Assembly (NCBI GenBank): GCA_900472605.1
Contig: UCJD01000029.1
Span: 31,614 to 95,613, forward strand
From: Hyphomicrobiales bacterium
Lineage (GTDB): Bacteria; Pseudomonadota; Alphaproteobacteria; Rhizobiales; Rhizobiaceae
Direction: 5' to 3'
DNA length: 64,000 nt
The notes under the pieces are model-generated. The model made no database searches and was not told where the DNA came from. It saw only the letters and a program-made list of their open reading frames with translations. Made by a program: the position numbers and the translations under genes. How positions within the stretch are numbered: the stretch's first letter is position 1; each line of letters opens with the position of its first letter. Positions 27,643-37,289 of the stretch are shown here, one piece after another.

Positions 27643-28344
27643 ATGAGAGACCTCCCGGGCCTGCCGTCCCGCCGAAGCTTCCTGAAAGCTTCCGCGGCGA
27701 CCGCGGCTATTGCCGGTATCGCCGTTGGAGCGAAAGCCGAACAGAAACCCGAACCCGTCGCGCTCACCGAATACAAGCCGGACTGTCTTCAGCCCACGGA
27801 GTGGGCCTTCGTCATGGCTGCGGTCGCCAGACTGATTCCGTCGGAGGGCGATGGCCCCGGCGCGATCGAGACGCGCGTTCCCGTTTTCATCGACAAGCAG
27901 CTCGCCGGCGATTACGGCAAGGCGTCCGACTGGTACATGGTCGGTCCTTATGAGCCGGCAGCAAGCCCGCTGCGCGGCTGGCAGACCCCGCTCGCCCCGC
28001 TGGAAATCTACCAGCAGGCGATCCCCCTGTTCGACGAGTGGTGCAAGACAACCCACGGCAAGATCTTCGCAGAGCTTGATGCCGAAACCCAGGACAAGGC
28101 GCTCACCTCGCTCCAGAAGGACGAGATGAAGATCAAGCCGGAACTGCGCGAATTCTTCGGCATCCTGCTTGCCAACTCCAAGGAAGGCTACTTCTCCGAC
28201 CCGATGTATGGCGGCAACCACGGCATGGCTGCCTGGAAGTATATCGGCTTCCCGGGCGCGCGCGGCTCCTACAAGGAATGGGTCGGCAAGCATAACGTCA
28301 AGTATCCGCTTGGCCCCGTCTCGATCTCCGGCGAAAGGGGCTAA
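27643..28344 (+). CDS. Gluconate 2-dehydrogenase subunit 3 family protein (small subunit)
   Basis: A 233-residue exported protein with a twin-arginine signal ('SRRSFLKASAATAAIAG', residues 9-25). The mature part matches the small subunit of membrane-bound FAD-dependent sugar-acid dehydrogenases, which escorts the folded flavoprotein through the Tat system: the flavoprotein gene that follows has no signal of its own. It is the first gene of a three-subunit operon (small, flavin, cytochrome c) with gaps of 5 and 11 bp. The substrate could be gluconate, 2-ketogluconate or another sugar; the family names overlap. Confidence 0.88.
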   Translation: MRDLPGLPSRRSFLKASAATAAIAGIAVGAKAEQKPEPVALTEYKPDCLQPTEWAFVMAAVARLIPSEGDGPGAIETRVPVFIDKQLAGDYGKASDWYMVGPYEPAASPLRGWQTPLAPLEIYQQAIPLFDEWCKTTHGKIFAELDAETQDKALTSLQKDEMKIKPELREFFGILLANSKEGYFSDPMYGGNHGMAAWKYIGFPGARGSYKEWVGKHNVKYPLGPVSISGERG

Positions 28345-28349
28345 CGGTC

Positions 28350-30119
28350 ATGGCACGTACAGAAAAGAAAAAAGACGTCGTTCTCGTCGGCTTCGGCTGG
28401 ACCGGCGCGATCATGGGCATCGAGCTTGCCAATGAAGGCCTCGAGGTTCTGGCGCTGGAACGCGGTCACGATCAGGCGACCGTTCCCGACTTCCAGTACC
28501 CGAACATGATCGACGAGCTGAAATACGGCATCCGTTACGGCATGATGGAAAAGCCGGCGAACACGACCGTTACCATCCGCCGTTCGCTGGATGAGACCGC
28601 GCTGCCTTACCGCAGCCTCGGCACCTTCCTGCTCGGCACCGGCGTCGGTGGCGCCGGCACGCACTGGAACGGCCTCAACTGGCGCCCGATGCAGTCGGAA
28701 TATCGCCTGAAGTCCTACGTGACCGAGAAATTCGGCGCGGGCGTCATGACGGAAGACATGACGATCCAGGACTATCCGATGACCTACGACGAGCTCGAGC
28801 CGCATTTCGACCGCTTCGAGAAGGTCGCCGGCATTTCCGGCCAGGCCGGCAACGTCAACGGCAAGATCGTCGAGGGCGGCAACCCGTTCGAGGCGCCGCG
28901 GTCGGACGATTATCCGATGCCGGCGATGCCGTCGACCTGGGATGGCGTCAAGTTCCGCGATGCGGCGAAGGCTGCGGGCTATCACCCGTTCCCGAGCCCT
29001 GGTGGCATTGCCTCCAAGGATTATGTCAACGAATACAACATGCAGATGGGCCCGTGTAACCATTGCGGTTTCTGCGAGCGCTACGGCTGCTACAACTATT
29101 CGAAGTCCTCTCCGCAGACGGCAATCATCGACGCCTTGAAGCGCAAGAAGAACTTCGAATACCGCGTCAACTCGGAAGTGCTGCGCGTCGAAAAGGCGGA
29201 AGACGGCAAGACCGCGACCGGCGTCACCTATTTCGACCACAAGACGGGCGAAGAGGTCTTCCAGCCGGCCGATCTGGTCATCCTGACCGCATTTGCGCTG
29301 AACAACGTGCATCTGATGCTGGTGTCCGGTATCGGCCAGCCTTACGACCCCAACACCAATGAAGGTGTCGTCGGCCGCAACTACGCCTACCAGATCACCG
29401 GCGGCTACACGCTGTTCTTCAAGGACGAGGACTTCAACCCCTTCATCGGCACAGGCGCCAACGGCTTCTGCATCGACGATTTCGGTATGGACAATATCGA
29501 TTTCGCCAAGGAAGGCTTTGTCGGCGGCGCCTATTGGCGTGCCGGGCAGACCAACGGTCAGCCGGGCCACACCATGCCGCTGCCGGCAGGTACCCCAAGC
29601 TGGGGCGCAGGCTGGAAGAAGGGTATCGGCGAGTGGTACGGCCATGCGATGAACATCGGCGCCCACGGCTCCGTCATGTCCTACCGCGGCCACTATCTCG
29701 ACCTTGACCCGACCTACAAGGACCGCCACGGCCGTCCGATGCTGCGCATGACCTACAACTGGCATCCGAACGAAATCCGCCAGACGCAGTTCATGAAGCA
29801 GAAGATGGAACCGCTCGCCAAGTCGATGAACCCGACCACCATGCAGGAAGGTTTCAAGAAGGAAGGCGCGATGTTCGACGTGCGTCCTTACCAGACCACC
29901 CACAACACGGGCGGCACGGTCACCGGCGACGATCCGAAGACGTCTGTTCTCAACCGTTACCTGCAGTCCTGGGATTGCCATAACGTCTTCGTCATGGGCG
30001 CCAACACCTTCCCGCAGAACACGCAGTATAACCCGACCGGCATGGTCGGCGGTCTGGCCTACTGGGCGGCGCACCACATCCGCAAGGATTACCTGCCCAA
30101 CCCGCGGCCGCTGGCATAA
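28350..30119 (+). CDS. GMC-family flavoprotein subunit of a gluconate 2-dehydrogenase-type complex
   Basis: A 589-residue FAD subunit. The nucleotide-binding motif 'LVGFGWTGAIMGIELANEG' is at residues 11-29. A cysteine cluster C236-x2-C-x2-C-x4-C247 ('CNHCGFCERYGC') is of the kind that holds an iron-sulfur centre in membrane glucose and fructose dehydrogenases. The C-terminal 'MGANTFPQNTQYNPTG' forms the GMC active-site region, with 'TTHNTGGT' just before it. It has no signal peptide and is presumably carried to the periplasm by the Tat-borne small subunit. Electrons would pass to the downstream cytochrome c subunit and then to ubiquinone. Confidence 0.9.
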   Translation: MARTEKKKDVVLVGFGWTGAIMGIELANEGLEVLALERGHDQATVPDFQYPNMIDELKYGIRYGMMEKPANTTVTIRRSLDETALPYRSLGTFLLGTGVGGAGTHWNGLNWRPMQSEYRLKSYVTEKFGAGVMTEDMTIQDYPMTYDELEPHFDRFEKVAGISGQAGNVNGKIVEGGNPFEAPRSDDYPMPAMPSTWDGVKFRDAAKAAGYHPFPSPGGIASKDYVNEYNMQMGPCNHCGFCERYGCYNYSKSSPQTAIIDALKRKKNFEYRVNSEVLRVEKAEDGKTATGVTYFDHKTGEEVFQPADLVILTAFALNNVHLMLVSGIGQPYDPNTNEGVVGRNYAYQITGGYTLFFKDEDFNPFIGTGANGFCIDDFGMDNIDFAKEGFVGGAYWRAGQTNGQPGHTMPLPAGTPSWGAGWKKGIGEWYGHAMNIGAHGSVMSYRGHYLDLDPTYKDRHGRPMLRMTYNWHPNEIRQTQFMKQKMEPLAKSMNPTTMQEGFKKEGAMFDVRPYQTTHNTGGTVTGDDPKTSVLNRYLQSWDCHNVFVMGANTFPQNTQYNPTGMVGGLAYWAAHHIRKDYLPNPRPLA

Positions 30120-30130
30120 GGAGAACAGAG

Positions 30131-31441
30131 ATGAAGACCTTTCTCCGCATCATTGGAACGCTGGTCGTTCTGGGCGTTATCGCCCTTGTTGCCTTCATCT
30201 TCGTGCCGGTGCAGCGTACCGGCCCGACCGCTCAGCTCGCTGCAGACTTCAAGCCGGCCAAGGGGCAGGGTGAATATGTCATGCGCGCTTCGGATTGCAT
30301 GGCCTGCCACACCAGCGAGGGCGGCAAGCCTTTCGCCGGCGGCCGCGCCATCCAGAGCCCGATGGGCACGATCTGGACCACCAACATCACGCCCGACAAG
30401 GACACCGGCATCGGCAACTGGACGCTCGCCGATTTCCGCGCTGCCCTCTACGACGGCGTGACGCCAAACGGTACACATCTCTATCCGGCCATGCCGTACG
30501 AGAACTACCGCAAGCTGTCGGAAGAAGATGTCGTGGCGCTCTACGACTACTTCATGCATCAGGTCGAACCTGTCTCGAACAAGGTAGAGGAAACCAAGCT
30601 CGCCTTTCCGTTCAACATGCGCTTCGGTCTCCGGGCATGGAACTGGCTCGCTGCCAGCTACGCGGCCGGCTTCAAGCCTGAAGAGAGTGAGGACGAGCAG
30701 TTCAACCGCGGCAAGTATCTTGTCGAGGGTGCCGGCCACTGTGCGGCCTGCCACAGCCCGCGCAACCTGTTCATGGCGCAGGACGGCATCGACAACACGT
30801 CGAAGGCCTTCCTTTCCGGCGGCGAGATCGACGGCTTCACGGCTCCCGATCTTCGCGGCCCGGCAAGCGGTCCGCAGACTTGGAGCACCGAACAGCTGGC
30901 GGCTTATCTCTCGACCGCTCGCAATGCGCACTCGTCGGCAACCGGCGAAATGATGCTCGTCGTTCGTGACTCGTTGCAGTACATGACGCATGAGGACAAC
31001 CTCGCCATCGCCACCTATCTGAAGAAGATCGGCAGTGGTGGTGCGGCTGCTGCGCCCGAAAAGGCGGAGGTAACGGCTACCGAGACGCTGCTGTCTGACG
31101 CAAAGCCCGACATGCCGCTCGGCCCGCGTCTCTATCTCGACAACTGCGCTGCCTGCCACATGGTAAGCGGCAAGGGCGCCGGCGAGACCTTCCCGCAGCT
31201 TGATGGCAACTCGCTGGTTGCTGCCAAGTCGCCGAAGGGCCTGATCAGCGTGATCCTGCACGGCGCGGAATTGCCGTCGACGCCGGATCGGCCGATGAAG
31301 CTTCGCATGCAGGGCTATGAGAACCGTCTCTCCGACGATGAGGTGGCTGCACTTGCGACCTTCCTGCGCGACGGCTGGCACAACAAGGCTGCTGCGGTCT
31401 CGGCTGCCGAGGTGACTGCGGTTCGCGGCGAGAAGCACTAA
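30131..31441 (+). CDS. Tri-heme cytochrome c subunit of the dehydrogenase complex
   Basis: A 436-residue cytochrome c anchored by an N-terminal hydrophobic segment (residues 7-26). Three heme-binding motifs are visible: CMACH at 56-60, CAACH at 204-208 and CAACH at 339-343, the arrangement of the three-heme subunits of gluconate, sorbitol and alcohol dehydrogenases. It faces the periplasm and relays electrons from the flavoprotein to the quinone pool. A good GGAGAACAG ribosome site precedes the ATG. The operon ends with a strong terminator. Confidence 0.92.
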   Translation: MKTFLRIIGTLVVLGVIALVAFIFVPVQRTGPTAQLAADFKPAKGQGEYVMRASDCMACHTSEGGKPFAGGRAIQSPMGTIWTTNITPDKDTGIGNWTLADFRAALYDGVTPNGTHLYPAMPYENYRKLSEEDVVALYDYFMHQVEPVSNKVEETKLAFPFNMRFGLRAWNWLAASYAAGFKPEESEDEQFNRGKYLVEGAGHCAACHSPRNLFMAQDGIDNTSKAFLSGGEIDGFTAPDLRGPASGPQTWSTEQLAAYLSTARNAHSSATGEMMLVVRDSLQYMTHEDNLAIATYLKKIGSGGAAAAPEKAEVTATETLLSDAKPDMPLGPRLYLDNCAACHMVSGKGAGETFPQLDGNSLVAAKSPKGLISVILHGAELPSTPDRPMKLRMQGYENRLSDDEVAALATFLRDGWHNKAAAVSAAEVTAVRGEKH

Positions 31442-31464
31442 CGCCTAGCTGGCCTGGACATGGA

Positions 31465-31499
31465 ACAGCCCGCGAGATTGGATCTCGCGGGCTGTTTTT
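31465..31499 (+). terminator. Strong intrinsic terminator after the dehydrogenase operon
   Basis: An almost perfect hairpin (ACAGCCCGCGAGAT with its complement, about 14 bp, 3-nt centre) is followed by five T residues. Confidence 0.93.
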
Positions 31500-31539
31500 G
31501 TTTGTGGGTCTCTGAGAGGTTTCAAACTGATCACCCCTT

Positions 31540-31560
31540 ATCCCGGCCTTGTGCCGGGAT
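31540..31560. repeat. Short extragenic palindrome
   Basis: ATCCCGGC and GCCGGGAT flank the 5-nt spacer CTTGT. From general familiarity this is a common intergenic palindrome of rhizobial genomes; here it sits between two convergent genes and may also end the transcript of the gene at 31565. Confidence 0.5.
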
Positions 31561-31564
31561 CCAA

Positions 31565-34126
31565 TCAGGTGCGCGGCTTCAGGTTCTCCGGGTCGTAGAT
31601 CGGCTTGTAGCCGACGCTGACCACTTCGACCGGGTAGGTCTCGGCGAAATACTCGACGTTGAGCTTGCGGCCGACCTGGCAGTATTCCTGCGGCAGGTAG
31701 GCGAGCGCGATGTTCTTGCCGACCGTCGGGCCGTAAGCGACGGATGTCGTGTAGGAGATGCGGCCGAGGCTGTCGACCAGCGTCTTGCCGGTATCAGGGT
31801 CCATGACCGGCATGGAGCCGACGGGGTAGCGCTTGACGCCCTTGCTGTCGGTATTCTCCGTCATGACGAGGGTGCAGAGCATGGCCGGCTGGTGGTCGCG
31901 GGCCTTGTATTCCAGATGCTTTGCCTTGCCGCGGAAGTCGGCTTCCTTGACCTTTGGGCGGGCGAGGTCCGCTTCCAGAAGGTTATACTGGGTGAGCAGG
32001 TCGCCGTTCTGCAGGCGCAGCGACTTTTCCATGCGGCGCGAGTTGGCGTAGGTCTCGACGCCGAAGGGCATGACGCCGGTGGCGCGCAGCGCATCCCAGA
32101 CGGCGAGGCCGTCCTCGTACTTCATGTGCAGTTCCCAGCCCTGCTCGCCGACATAGGAGATGCGGAAGGCGGTGACCGTCTTGCCCGCGATCTCGATCGG
32201 CTTGATGGCCGCGAAGGCGAAGTTTTCGGGATCGAGCGCTGCCGGATCGGCGACCACCTTCTTCAGCGTGTCGCGGGCGTTCGGGCCCCAGATGCCGATC
32301 GTGATGAACTTTTCCGAGACGTCGGATATCGTCACGTCGAGGCCGCGATCCTCGGCCACGCGCTTCATGTAGTGGAAGTCGCGCGGGCCGGCATCGGCGC
32401 CGTTGATGAGACGGCAGCGGTCGGCCATGCGAATGACGGTGAAGTCGGCGCGCACCATGCCTTCGTCGTCGAGGAAGTGGGTGTAGATACCCTTGCCGAT
32501 GTTGCCGTCGCCGCCGATCTTGGCGGCGCATAGCCACTCGAGCAGATCGACATGGCCAGGGCCTTCGATATCGACCATGTGGAAGTGGCTGAGGTTGACG
32601 ATGCCGCAATCCTCGCTCATCGCCAGATGCTCGGCGTTGGAGACGCGCCAGAAGTGGCGGTTGTCCCACTCGTTCTCGCGGACCGGAACGCGGTCGGCGT
32701 ATTTCTCCAGCAGATGCTCGTTGGCCTTGTAGCCGTGGGCGCGTTCCCAGCCGCCGAGCTCCATGAAGTAGCCGCCGAGCTCCTTTTCGCGCTCGTAGAA
32801 GGGCGAGCGCTTGGCGTTGCGGCCCGACGCGTAGGGTTCGCGGGTGTGGACGGCAGGGAAGTAGATCTTTTGGGCGGCCTCGTAGCAACGGCCGGCGATG
32901 AAATCCTCGGTCAGCTGGTGCGGGTAGAAGCGGGCATAGTCGATCGAGTTGTGGTCGATCTCGGTGCGGCCGTCGGTCATCCAGTCGGCGATCAGCTTGC
33001 CGTAGCCGGGGCCGTCCTTGACCCAGATGGCGACGCAATACCAGAGGCCGCGCACCTTCTGGCTCTCGCCGCAGGAGGCGCCACCACCGGCCGAGACCTG
33101 CAACAGGCCGTTGAAGGAGTGGCCTTCGTTGTAGCCGAGCTCGCCGAGGATCGGCGTCAGTTCCATGGCACGCTCGAGCGGCTCGATGATCTGTTCCATC
33201 TCGAGATCGCGCTGCGAAGGCGAGAGGCGCGCCTCGTGCTTTTCCAGGAGTTCGCGCGGGTGGCACATGCGGGGATTGGTGGTCTCGTAGTAGCCCCACT
33301 CGATCTGGCCGCCCTCGGTGGTCTTCGGGTCACCTGTGTCGCGCATATAGGCGGAGTTGCCCTGGTCGCGCAGCAGCGGGTAGCCGATTTCCTTGCCCGT
33401 GCCTTCGAACTCGTTGTAGGGGCCGAAGAAGGTGAGGGGGTGATCGACCGGCATGACCGGCAGGTCTTCGCCAACCATTTCGGCGATCAGGCGGCCCCAG
33501 AGGCCGGCGCAGACGATGACGTGATCGGCCATGATGGTGCCGCGATGGGTGACGACGCCCTTGATGCGGCCGCCTTCGACGATCAGCGACTGGGCCGGCG
33601 TGTTGCCGAACATCTTGAGCTTGCCGGATTTCTCGGCGGCGTCGACCAGCTTGCCGGCCACGGTCTGCGAGCGCGGGATGACGAGGCCGGCGTCGGGATC
33701 GAACATGCCGCCCTGGACCTGATCTTCCTCGATCAGCGGGAACATCTCCTTGATCTCTGATGGCGAGACGTAGCGGGCGTTGGTGCCGAAGGCCTTGGCG
33801 GAGGTCAGCTTGCGCTTGATCTCTTCCATCCAGGCGTCGTCGCCGGTGCGCGCCACTTCCAGGCCGCCGATGCGGGAGTAGTGGCCCATCTTCTCGTAGA
33901 AATCGATCGAATACTGGGTGGTCCAGACCGAGAGATAGTCGTGGGAGGTGGTGTAACAGAAGTCCGAGGCATGGGCGGTGGAGCCGATGTCGGTCGGGAT
34001 GCCCGACTTGTCGATACCGACGATGTCGTCCCATCCGCGCTCGATCAGATGATGGGCGATGGATGCGCCGACGATCCCCCCGAGACCGATGATGACGACC
34101 TTAGCCTGCTTAGGAAACTCTGCCAT
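31565..34126 (-). CDS. Dimethylglycine/sarcosine dehydrogenase-like FAD and folate protein
   Basis: An 853-residue two-part enzyme. The N-terminal half is a DAO-type flavoprotein ('VIIGLGGIVGASIAHHLIER' at residues 11-30, then 'STAHASDFCYT', where family members attach FAD). From about residue 430 a GcvT-like folate domain follows, with 'MSEDCGIVNLSHFHMVDIEG' and 'YVGEQGWELHM'. Such proteins demethylate dimethylglycine or sarcosine and pass the carbon to tetrahydrofolate, as in glycine betaine degradation. The substrate is not certain: members of this family also act on related N-methyl compounds. It is a single-gene unit, divergent from the CorA-type gene. Confidence 0.88.
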   Translation of the reverse strand: MAEFPKQAKVVIIGLGGIVGASIAHHLIERGWDDIVGIDKSGIPTDIGSTAHASDFCYTTSHDYLSVWTTQYSIDFYEKMGHYSRIGGLEVARTGDDAWMEEIKRKLTSAKAFGTNARYVSPSEIKEMFPLIEEDQVQGGMFDPDAGLVIPRSQTVAGKLVDAAEKSGKLKMFGNTPAQSLIVEGGRIKGVVTHRGTIMADHVIVCAGLWGRLIAEMVGEDLPVMPVDHPLTFFGPYNEFEGTGKEIGYPLLRDQGNSAYMRDTGDPKTTEGGQIEWGYYETTNPRMCHPRELLEKHEARLSPSQRDLEMEQIIEPLERAMELTPILGELGYNEGHSFNGLLQVSAGGGASCGESQKVRGLWYCVAIWVKDGPGYGKLIADWMTDGRTEIDHNSIDYARFYPHQLTEDFIAGRCYEAAQKIYFPAVHTREPYASGRNAKRSPFYEREKELGGYFMELGGWERAHGYKANEHLLEKYADRVPVRENEWDNRHFWRVSNAEHLAMSEDCGIVNLSHFHMVDIEGPGHVDLLEWLCAAKIGGDGNIGKGIYTHFLDDEGMVRADFTVIRMADRCRLINGADAGPRDFHYMKRVAEDRGLDVTISDVSEKFITIGIWGPNARDTLKKVVADPAALDPENFAFAAIKPIEIAGKTVTAFRISYVGEQGWELHMKYEDGLAVWDALRATGVMPFGVETYANSRRMEKSLRLQNGDLLTQYNLLEADLARPKVKEADFRGKAKHLEYKARDHQPAMLCTLVMTENTDSKGVKRYPVGSMPVMDPDTGKTLVDSLGRISYTTSVAYGPTVGKNIALAYLPQEYCQVGRKLNVEYFAETYPVEVVSVGYKPIYDPENLKPRT

Positions 34127-34402
34127 TGAGTGCGACCCTGATTGAATATTGAGATCGGATTTTAGGCATAGAAACGCGACGTGTAGAGCCTGTCTACGAC
34201 ATAATTATCAAACTGCACGACCACTGCCATGTGGCTTGTGGATGAAGGGCGAGGGCGGTGTCGACTTTCGCGGTGTTCAGGACGGATCCGAGCGGATGGG
34301 GCGTTCCGGCCTGTTGCGCGGTTTCCGCGACATGGTAGAATCCCTTCTAATATTCAGGCAGTTGCCTCTATTTCCGTCAACCTCGACGGGCCAGGACCGG
34401 TG

Positions 34403-35431
34403 ATGAAGACTGCGAGTGCGCCGATGGCAAGCTACGGTGTCGAACCAGGGATACGCTTCGCGCTGCTCCTTGATGGGCGCGGTGGCTGCAGGCAGATCGA
34501 CATGGATGATGTCTGCGCCTGGAAGTCCGGCGATGGCGTGATCTGGCTGCATCTGGAGCGTGATCATCCGGCGGCCGCCGAATGGGTGAACCGCAAGGGC
34601 GGTTTCGATAGCTTCGTGGCCGAAGCGCTTCTGGAGGAAGAAACGCGGCCGCGCGTCGAGCCAGTCGATGACGGATTGCTGATCATCCTTCGCGGCGTTT
34701 GCGCCACCGCTCCCGATGAGGCCGAGGAGCCCCATTCCGGGCTCGATCTTGTGCCGCTGCATCTGTGGGTCGACGGAGATCGCGTCGTTTCGCTGCGCGA
34801 CAGCGGCCACTATATCACCGCGCTTCGCGATATCAGGGCGGCGCTGGAAAAGGGCAAGGGGCCGCAGCGCAGCGGCGACCTTCTGGCACTGATCGGCGAA
34901 AAGCTGGTGCGGGATCTCGAACCTGTTCTCGACGGAATGGACGAGGAGGTCGACGAGCTCGACGAGATGATCTTTCACGGCGAGGCGAGCGAGGTGCGCG
35001 AGCGGCTGAAGCTCTTGCGCCGCCGTTCGGTGCAGCTGCGTCGCTATCTGGCGCCGCAGCGCGATGCGCTGAACCGCATCGAGCATGACGACGCACCCTG
35101 GCTACTCGAACGCGACAAGCTCCGGCTGCGGGAAGTCATCGACAAGCTGATGCGCTTCATCGAATATCTCGACGCGATCCGTGATCGGACGGGCATTCTG
35201 CACGATGACCTGTCGACCGTGATCAGCGAGCGCATTGCCCGCAATTCGAACCGGCTCGCAGCGCTTGCGGCGCTGCTTCTGCCGCCAAGTGTGGTCGCCG
35301 GGCTGTTCGGCATGAATGTCGGCGGGATACCCGGGGTCAACGATACCTGGGCGTTCATCGTCATTGTCGGCTTTGTCACGGTCACGTCAATCGCGACGCT
35401 CTGGGCGCTTCGGCGGATCGGCTGGCTTTAG
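34403..35431 (+). CDS. CorA-family metal ion transporter, ZntB-like
   Basis: A 342-residue transporter. A soluble N-terminal funnel domain (to about residue 270) precedes two C-terminal membrane helices. The loop between them carries the family signature 'GMN' in 'FGMNVGGIPG' near residues 302-311. The end 'LWALRRIGWL' with no further basic tail is typical of ZntB-like members, which move zinc or other divalent ions. The ATG at 34403 (or GTG one codon earlier) is chosen because the longer frame from 34229 looks non-coding. It stands alone between two unrelated genes. Confidence 0.87.
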   Translation: MKTASAPMASYGVEPGIRFALLLDGRGGCRQIDMDDVCAWKSGDGVIWLHLERDHPAAAEWVNRKGGFDSFVAEALLEEETRPRVEPVDDGLLIILRGVCATAPDEAEEPHSGLDLVPLHLWVDGDRVVSLRDSGHYITALRDIRAALEKGKGPQRSGDLLALIGEKLVRDLEPVLDGMDEEVDELDEMIFHGEASEVRERLKLLRRRSVQLRRYLAPQRDALNRIEHDDAPWLLERDKLRLREVIDKLMRFIEYLDAIRDRTGILHDDLSTVISERIARNSNRLAALAALLLPPSVVAGLFGMNVGGIPGVNDTWAFIVIVGFVTVTSIATLWALRRIGWL

Positions 35432-35593
35432 GCATGTGAGGGGTAGCCGGATATCAAACAAGCGTGATTCTGGCCAAGCTTCATTGACAATGCAATTTCG
35501 AGGGAAATATCACTGCTTCCACCTCTGCAGCGTGTGGCCTCTTCTATCCGTGTCCGGGCCACCTGTTGCCTTCAACCAAGGCTGAAGATCAGC

Positions 35594-36082
35594 ATGATCG
35601 ATACGCGTTTCTCCACGGCGATGCAGATCGTCGTCAGCGTTGCCGTCAATGACGAAGCCGATGTGCGCTCGACGAGCCAGTCGCTGGCGGCGGGGCTCGA
35701 TACGAATGCGAGCTTCGTGCGCAAGCTGCTGCCGCCGTTGACGGAGAGCGGCATTCTCGTTTCTGCAGCAGGAAGCAAGGGCGGGATCAGGTTGGCGCGG
35801 CCAAGCAAGGAAATCCTGCTCAGCGAGATTTACGCAGCCGTGACCGGAAACAGAAAACTCTGGGCGACGCGCCACGAAATCCCGCATGCGGGTCTGGTGG
35901 GCGAGAATATCGGCGATCTCTCGGAATATCTCTGCGACCGGGCAGAGCAGGCGGTGGTCGACATGCTGGGAGCGGTCACCGTGGAGGATAGCGTGGCGGA
36001 GCTGCGTCGCCTCGATGTGGAGCGGCACAAGATCACGGCCACCGAGACACGTGCGACCGATCGGCGTCACGCCGCAGAATAA
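35594..36082 (+). CDS. Rrf2-family transcriptional regulator, cluster-free type
   Basis: A 162-residue DNA-binding protein. The winged helix spans residues 1-80: 'SFVRKLLPPLTESGILVSAA' is the recognition helix and 'GSKGGIRLARP' the wing. Unlike IscR or RirA it has a single cysteine ('LCDRAE'), so it cannot hold an iron-sulfur cluster in the usual way and may resemble the YwnA/NsrR-like ligand-free group. The start at 35594 is favoured because the upstream extension (from 35534) reads like non-coding DNA. Targets are unknown; it lies upstream of and converges with ropA. Confidence 0.82.
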   Translation: MIDTRFSTAMQIVVSVAVNDEADVRSTSQSLAAGLDTNASFVRKLLPPLTESGILVSAAGSKGGIRLARPSKEILLSEIYAAVTGNRKLWATRHEIPHAGLVGENIGDLSEYLCDRAEQAVVDMLGAVTVEDSVAELRRLDVERHKITATETRATDRRHAAE

Positions 36083-36162
36083 TCCATTCCGCCAATAGCA
36101 AAAGGTGGCTCAGCAGGGAAACCGAACCACCTTCCGTAAACTGATCGGAGGTCAATCTGATC

Positions 36163-36241
36163 AGAAACACCTGATTCGGGCGCCATTCCCCGCTCACGCC
36201 GAATCAGAGTATCCGGCGTGATTGAAGCTTGGCGCCCGAAG
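36163..36241. terminator. Nested inverted repeats after ropA
   Basis: Three overlapping palindromes lie between the convergent Rrf2 and porin genes: CTGATTCGG/CCGAATCAG (36171-36207), GGGCGCCA/TGGCGCCC (36178-36237) and CACGCC/GGCGTG (36195-36220). They can form alternative hairpins and probably stop or stabilise the abundant porin mRNA. Confidence 0.55.
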
Positions 36242-36245
36242 ATTA

Positions 36246-37289
36246 TTAGAACGCGCGCTGCAGGCGGAAGAAGCCCGTCGTTACGCCATCAGCGTTGTCA
36301 ACGTCGAGGTAGTTGACGGTTGCCTTGGCGTAGAGGTTGTCAACGATCTGGTAATCGACGGTTACGCCGTACTTCCAAGCGTCAACGTTAGCGAAGTCCG
36401 TGTTGCCGTTGATCGCGCCGTAGTTGCCGTAATACTGAACGGCCGGGGTGATCTTCAGCTTGTCGGTTGCCTTGATGGCGTATTCAGCAGCGAGAGCCCA
36501 CTCAGACTTGCTGTAGTAGGAGTTCGGGTTGCTGGAGTAAACGCCAGCGAGACCGAGGGTGCCAGGACCGATTGCAACGGTGCCCATGGCGCGAACAGCG
36601 CCTTCTTCGTTGTCGGTGTCGTAGCCAGCGGTGATCTGGTACGTGAAGATGCCAGCCTTGCCGCCGAGGCCAACTGCGACGCCAACGTTGTTGGAGCTTT
36701 CGCCGGTCTTGTAGACGCCGTCTTCGAGTTCGTCGACCGAGACACCAGCGTAGAAGTCGCTGGTTTCATACTGGTAACGCAGCGAGTTGTGCAGGGTTAC
36801 CTTCGAGCCGATGTCATCGGTTTCGCCCGAGAGACCATCGTCCCACCAGCTGTAGAACAGACCAGCGCGGATGCCAGCGATGTCGATGTAAGCGGAGTCG
36901 AGAACAGCGGACTGCGAGGAAGCGTTGTCAGCATTCGTCTGCAGAACGATTACGCCGGTGAGCGGGCCGTATTCGGTGTCGCTCTTGGCGGTGAACTGAA
37001 CCTGACCGCGGGTGTACATGTCCCAGTCCGAACGGTTGGCGACAGTCGAGCCGTTGCCGGTCGTTGCGCTGGCGTTCGGGCCGCCGTTGATCTGCGTACG
37101 GATGTAGCCGCTAACCTTGAGGCAGGTTTCCGTGCCCGGGATGTAGAAGTAGCCGGTGCCGTAAGCGTCGCAAACGCGAACGTATTCTACAGCTTCCGGT
37201 TCAGCAGCGACGATAGCGTCTGCAGCCTGAGCGCCCGAGACGGCGGCGAGAGCCGCTGCCGAGCTGATGAGCATCATACGAATAGTCAT
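36246..37289 (-). CDS. ropA: RopA-type outer-membrane porin
   Basis: A 347-residue porin. The signal peptide is residues 1-22 (cleavage at AQA-ADA). The mature N-terminus contains 'YVRVCDAYGTGYFYIPGTE' followed by 'CLKVSGYIR', the hallmark of rhizobial Rop/Omp2 porins with two cysteines. The remainder alternates polar and hydrophobic residues as expected for a 16-stranded barrel and ends in 'FFRLQRAF' with the C-terminal Phe needed for BAM insertion. I start at 37289, since the longer frame from 37445 adds non-coding sequence in front of the signal peptide. It has a long AT-rich upstream region and was probably highly expressed. Confidence 0.95.
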   Translation of the reverse strand: MTIRMMLISSAAALAAVSGAQAADAIVAAEPEAVEYVRVCDAYGTGYFYIPGTETCLKVSGYIRTQINGGPNASATTGNGSTVANRSDWDMYTRGQVQFTAKSDTEYGPLTGVIVLQTNADNASSQSAVLDSAYIDIAGIRAGLFYSWWDDGLSGETDDIGSKVTLHNSLRYQYETSDFYAGVSVDELEDGVYKTGESSNNVGVAVGLGGKAGIFTYQITAGYDTDNEEGAVRAMGTVAIGPGTLGLAGVYSSNPNSYYSKSEWALAAEYAIKATDKLKITPAVQYYGNYGAINGNTDFANVDAWKYGVTVDYQIVDNLYAKATVNYLDVDNADGVTTGFFRLQRAF

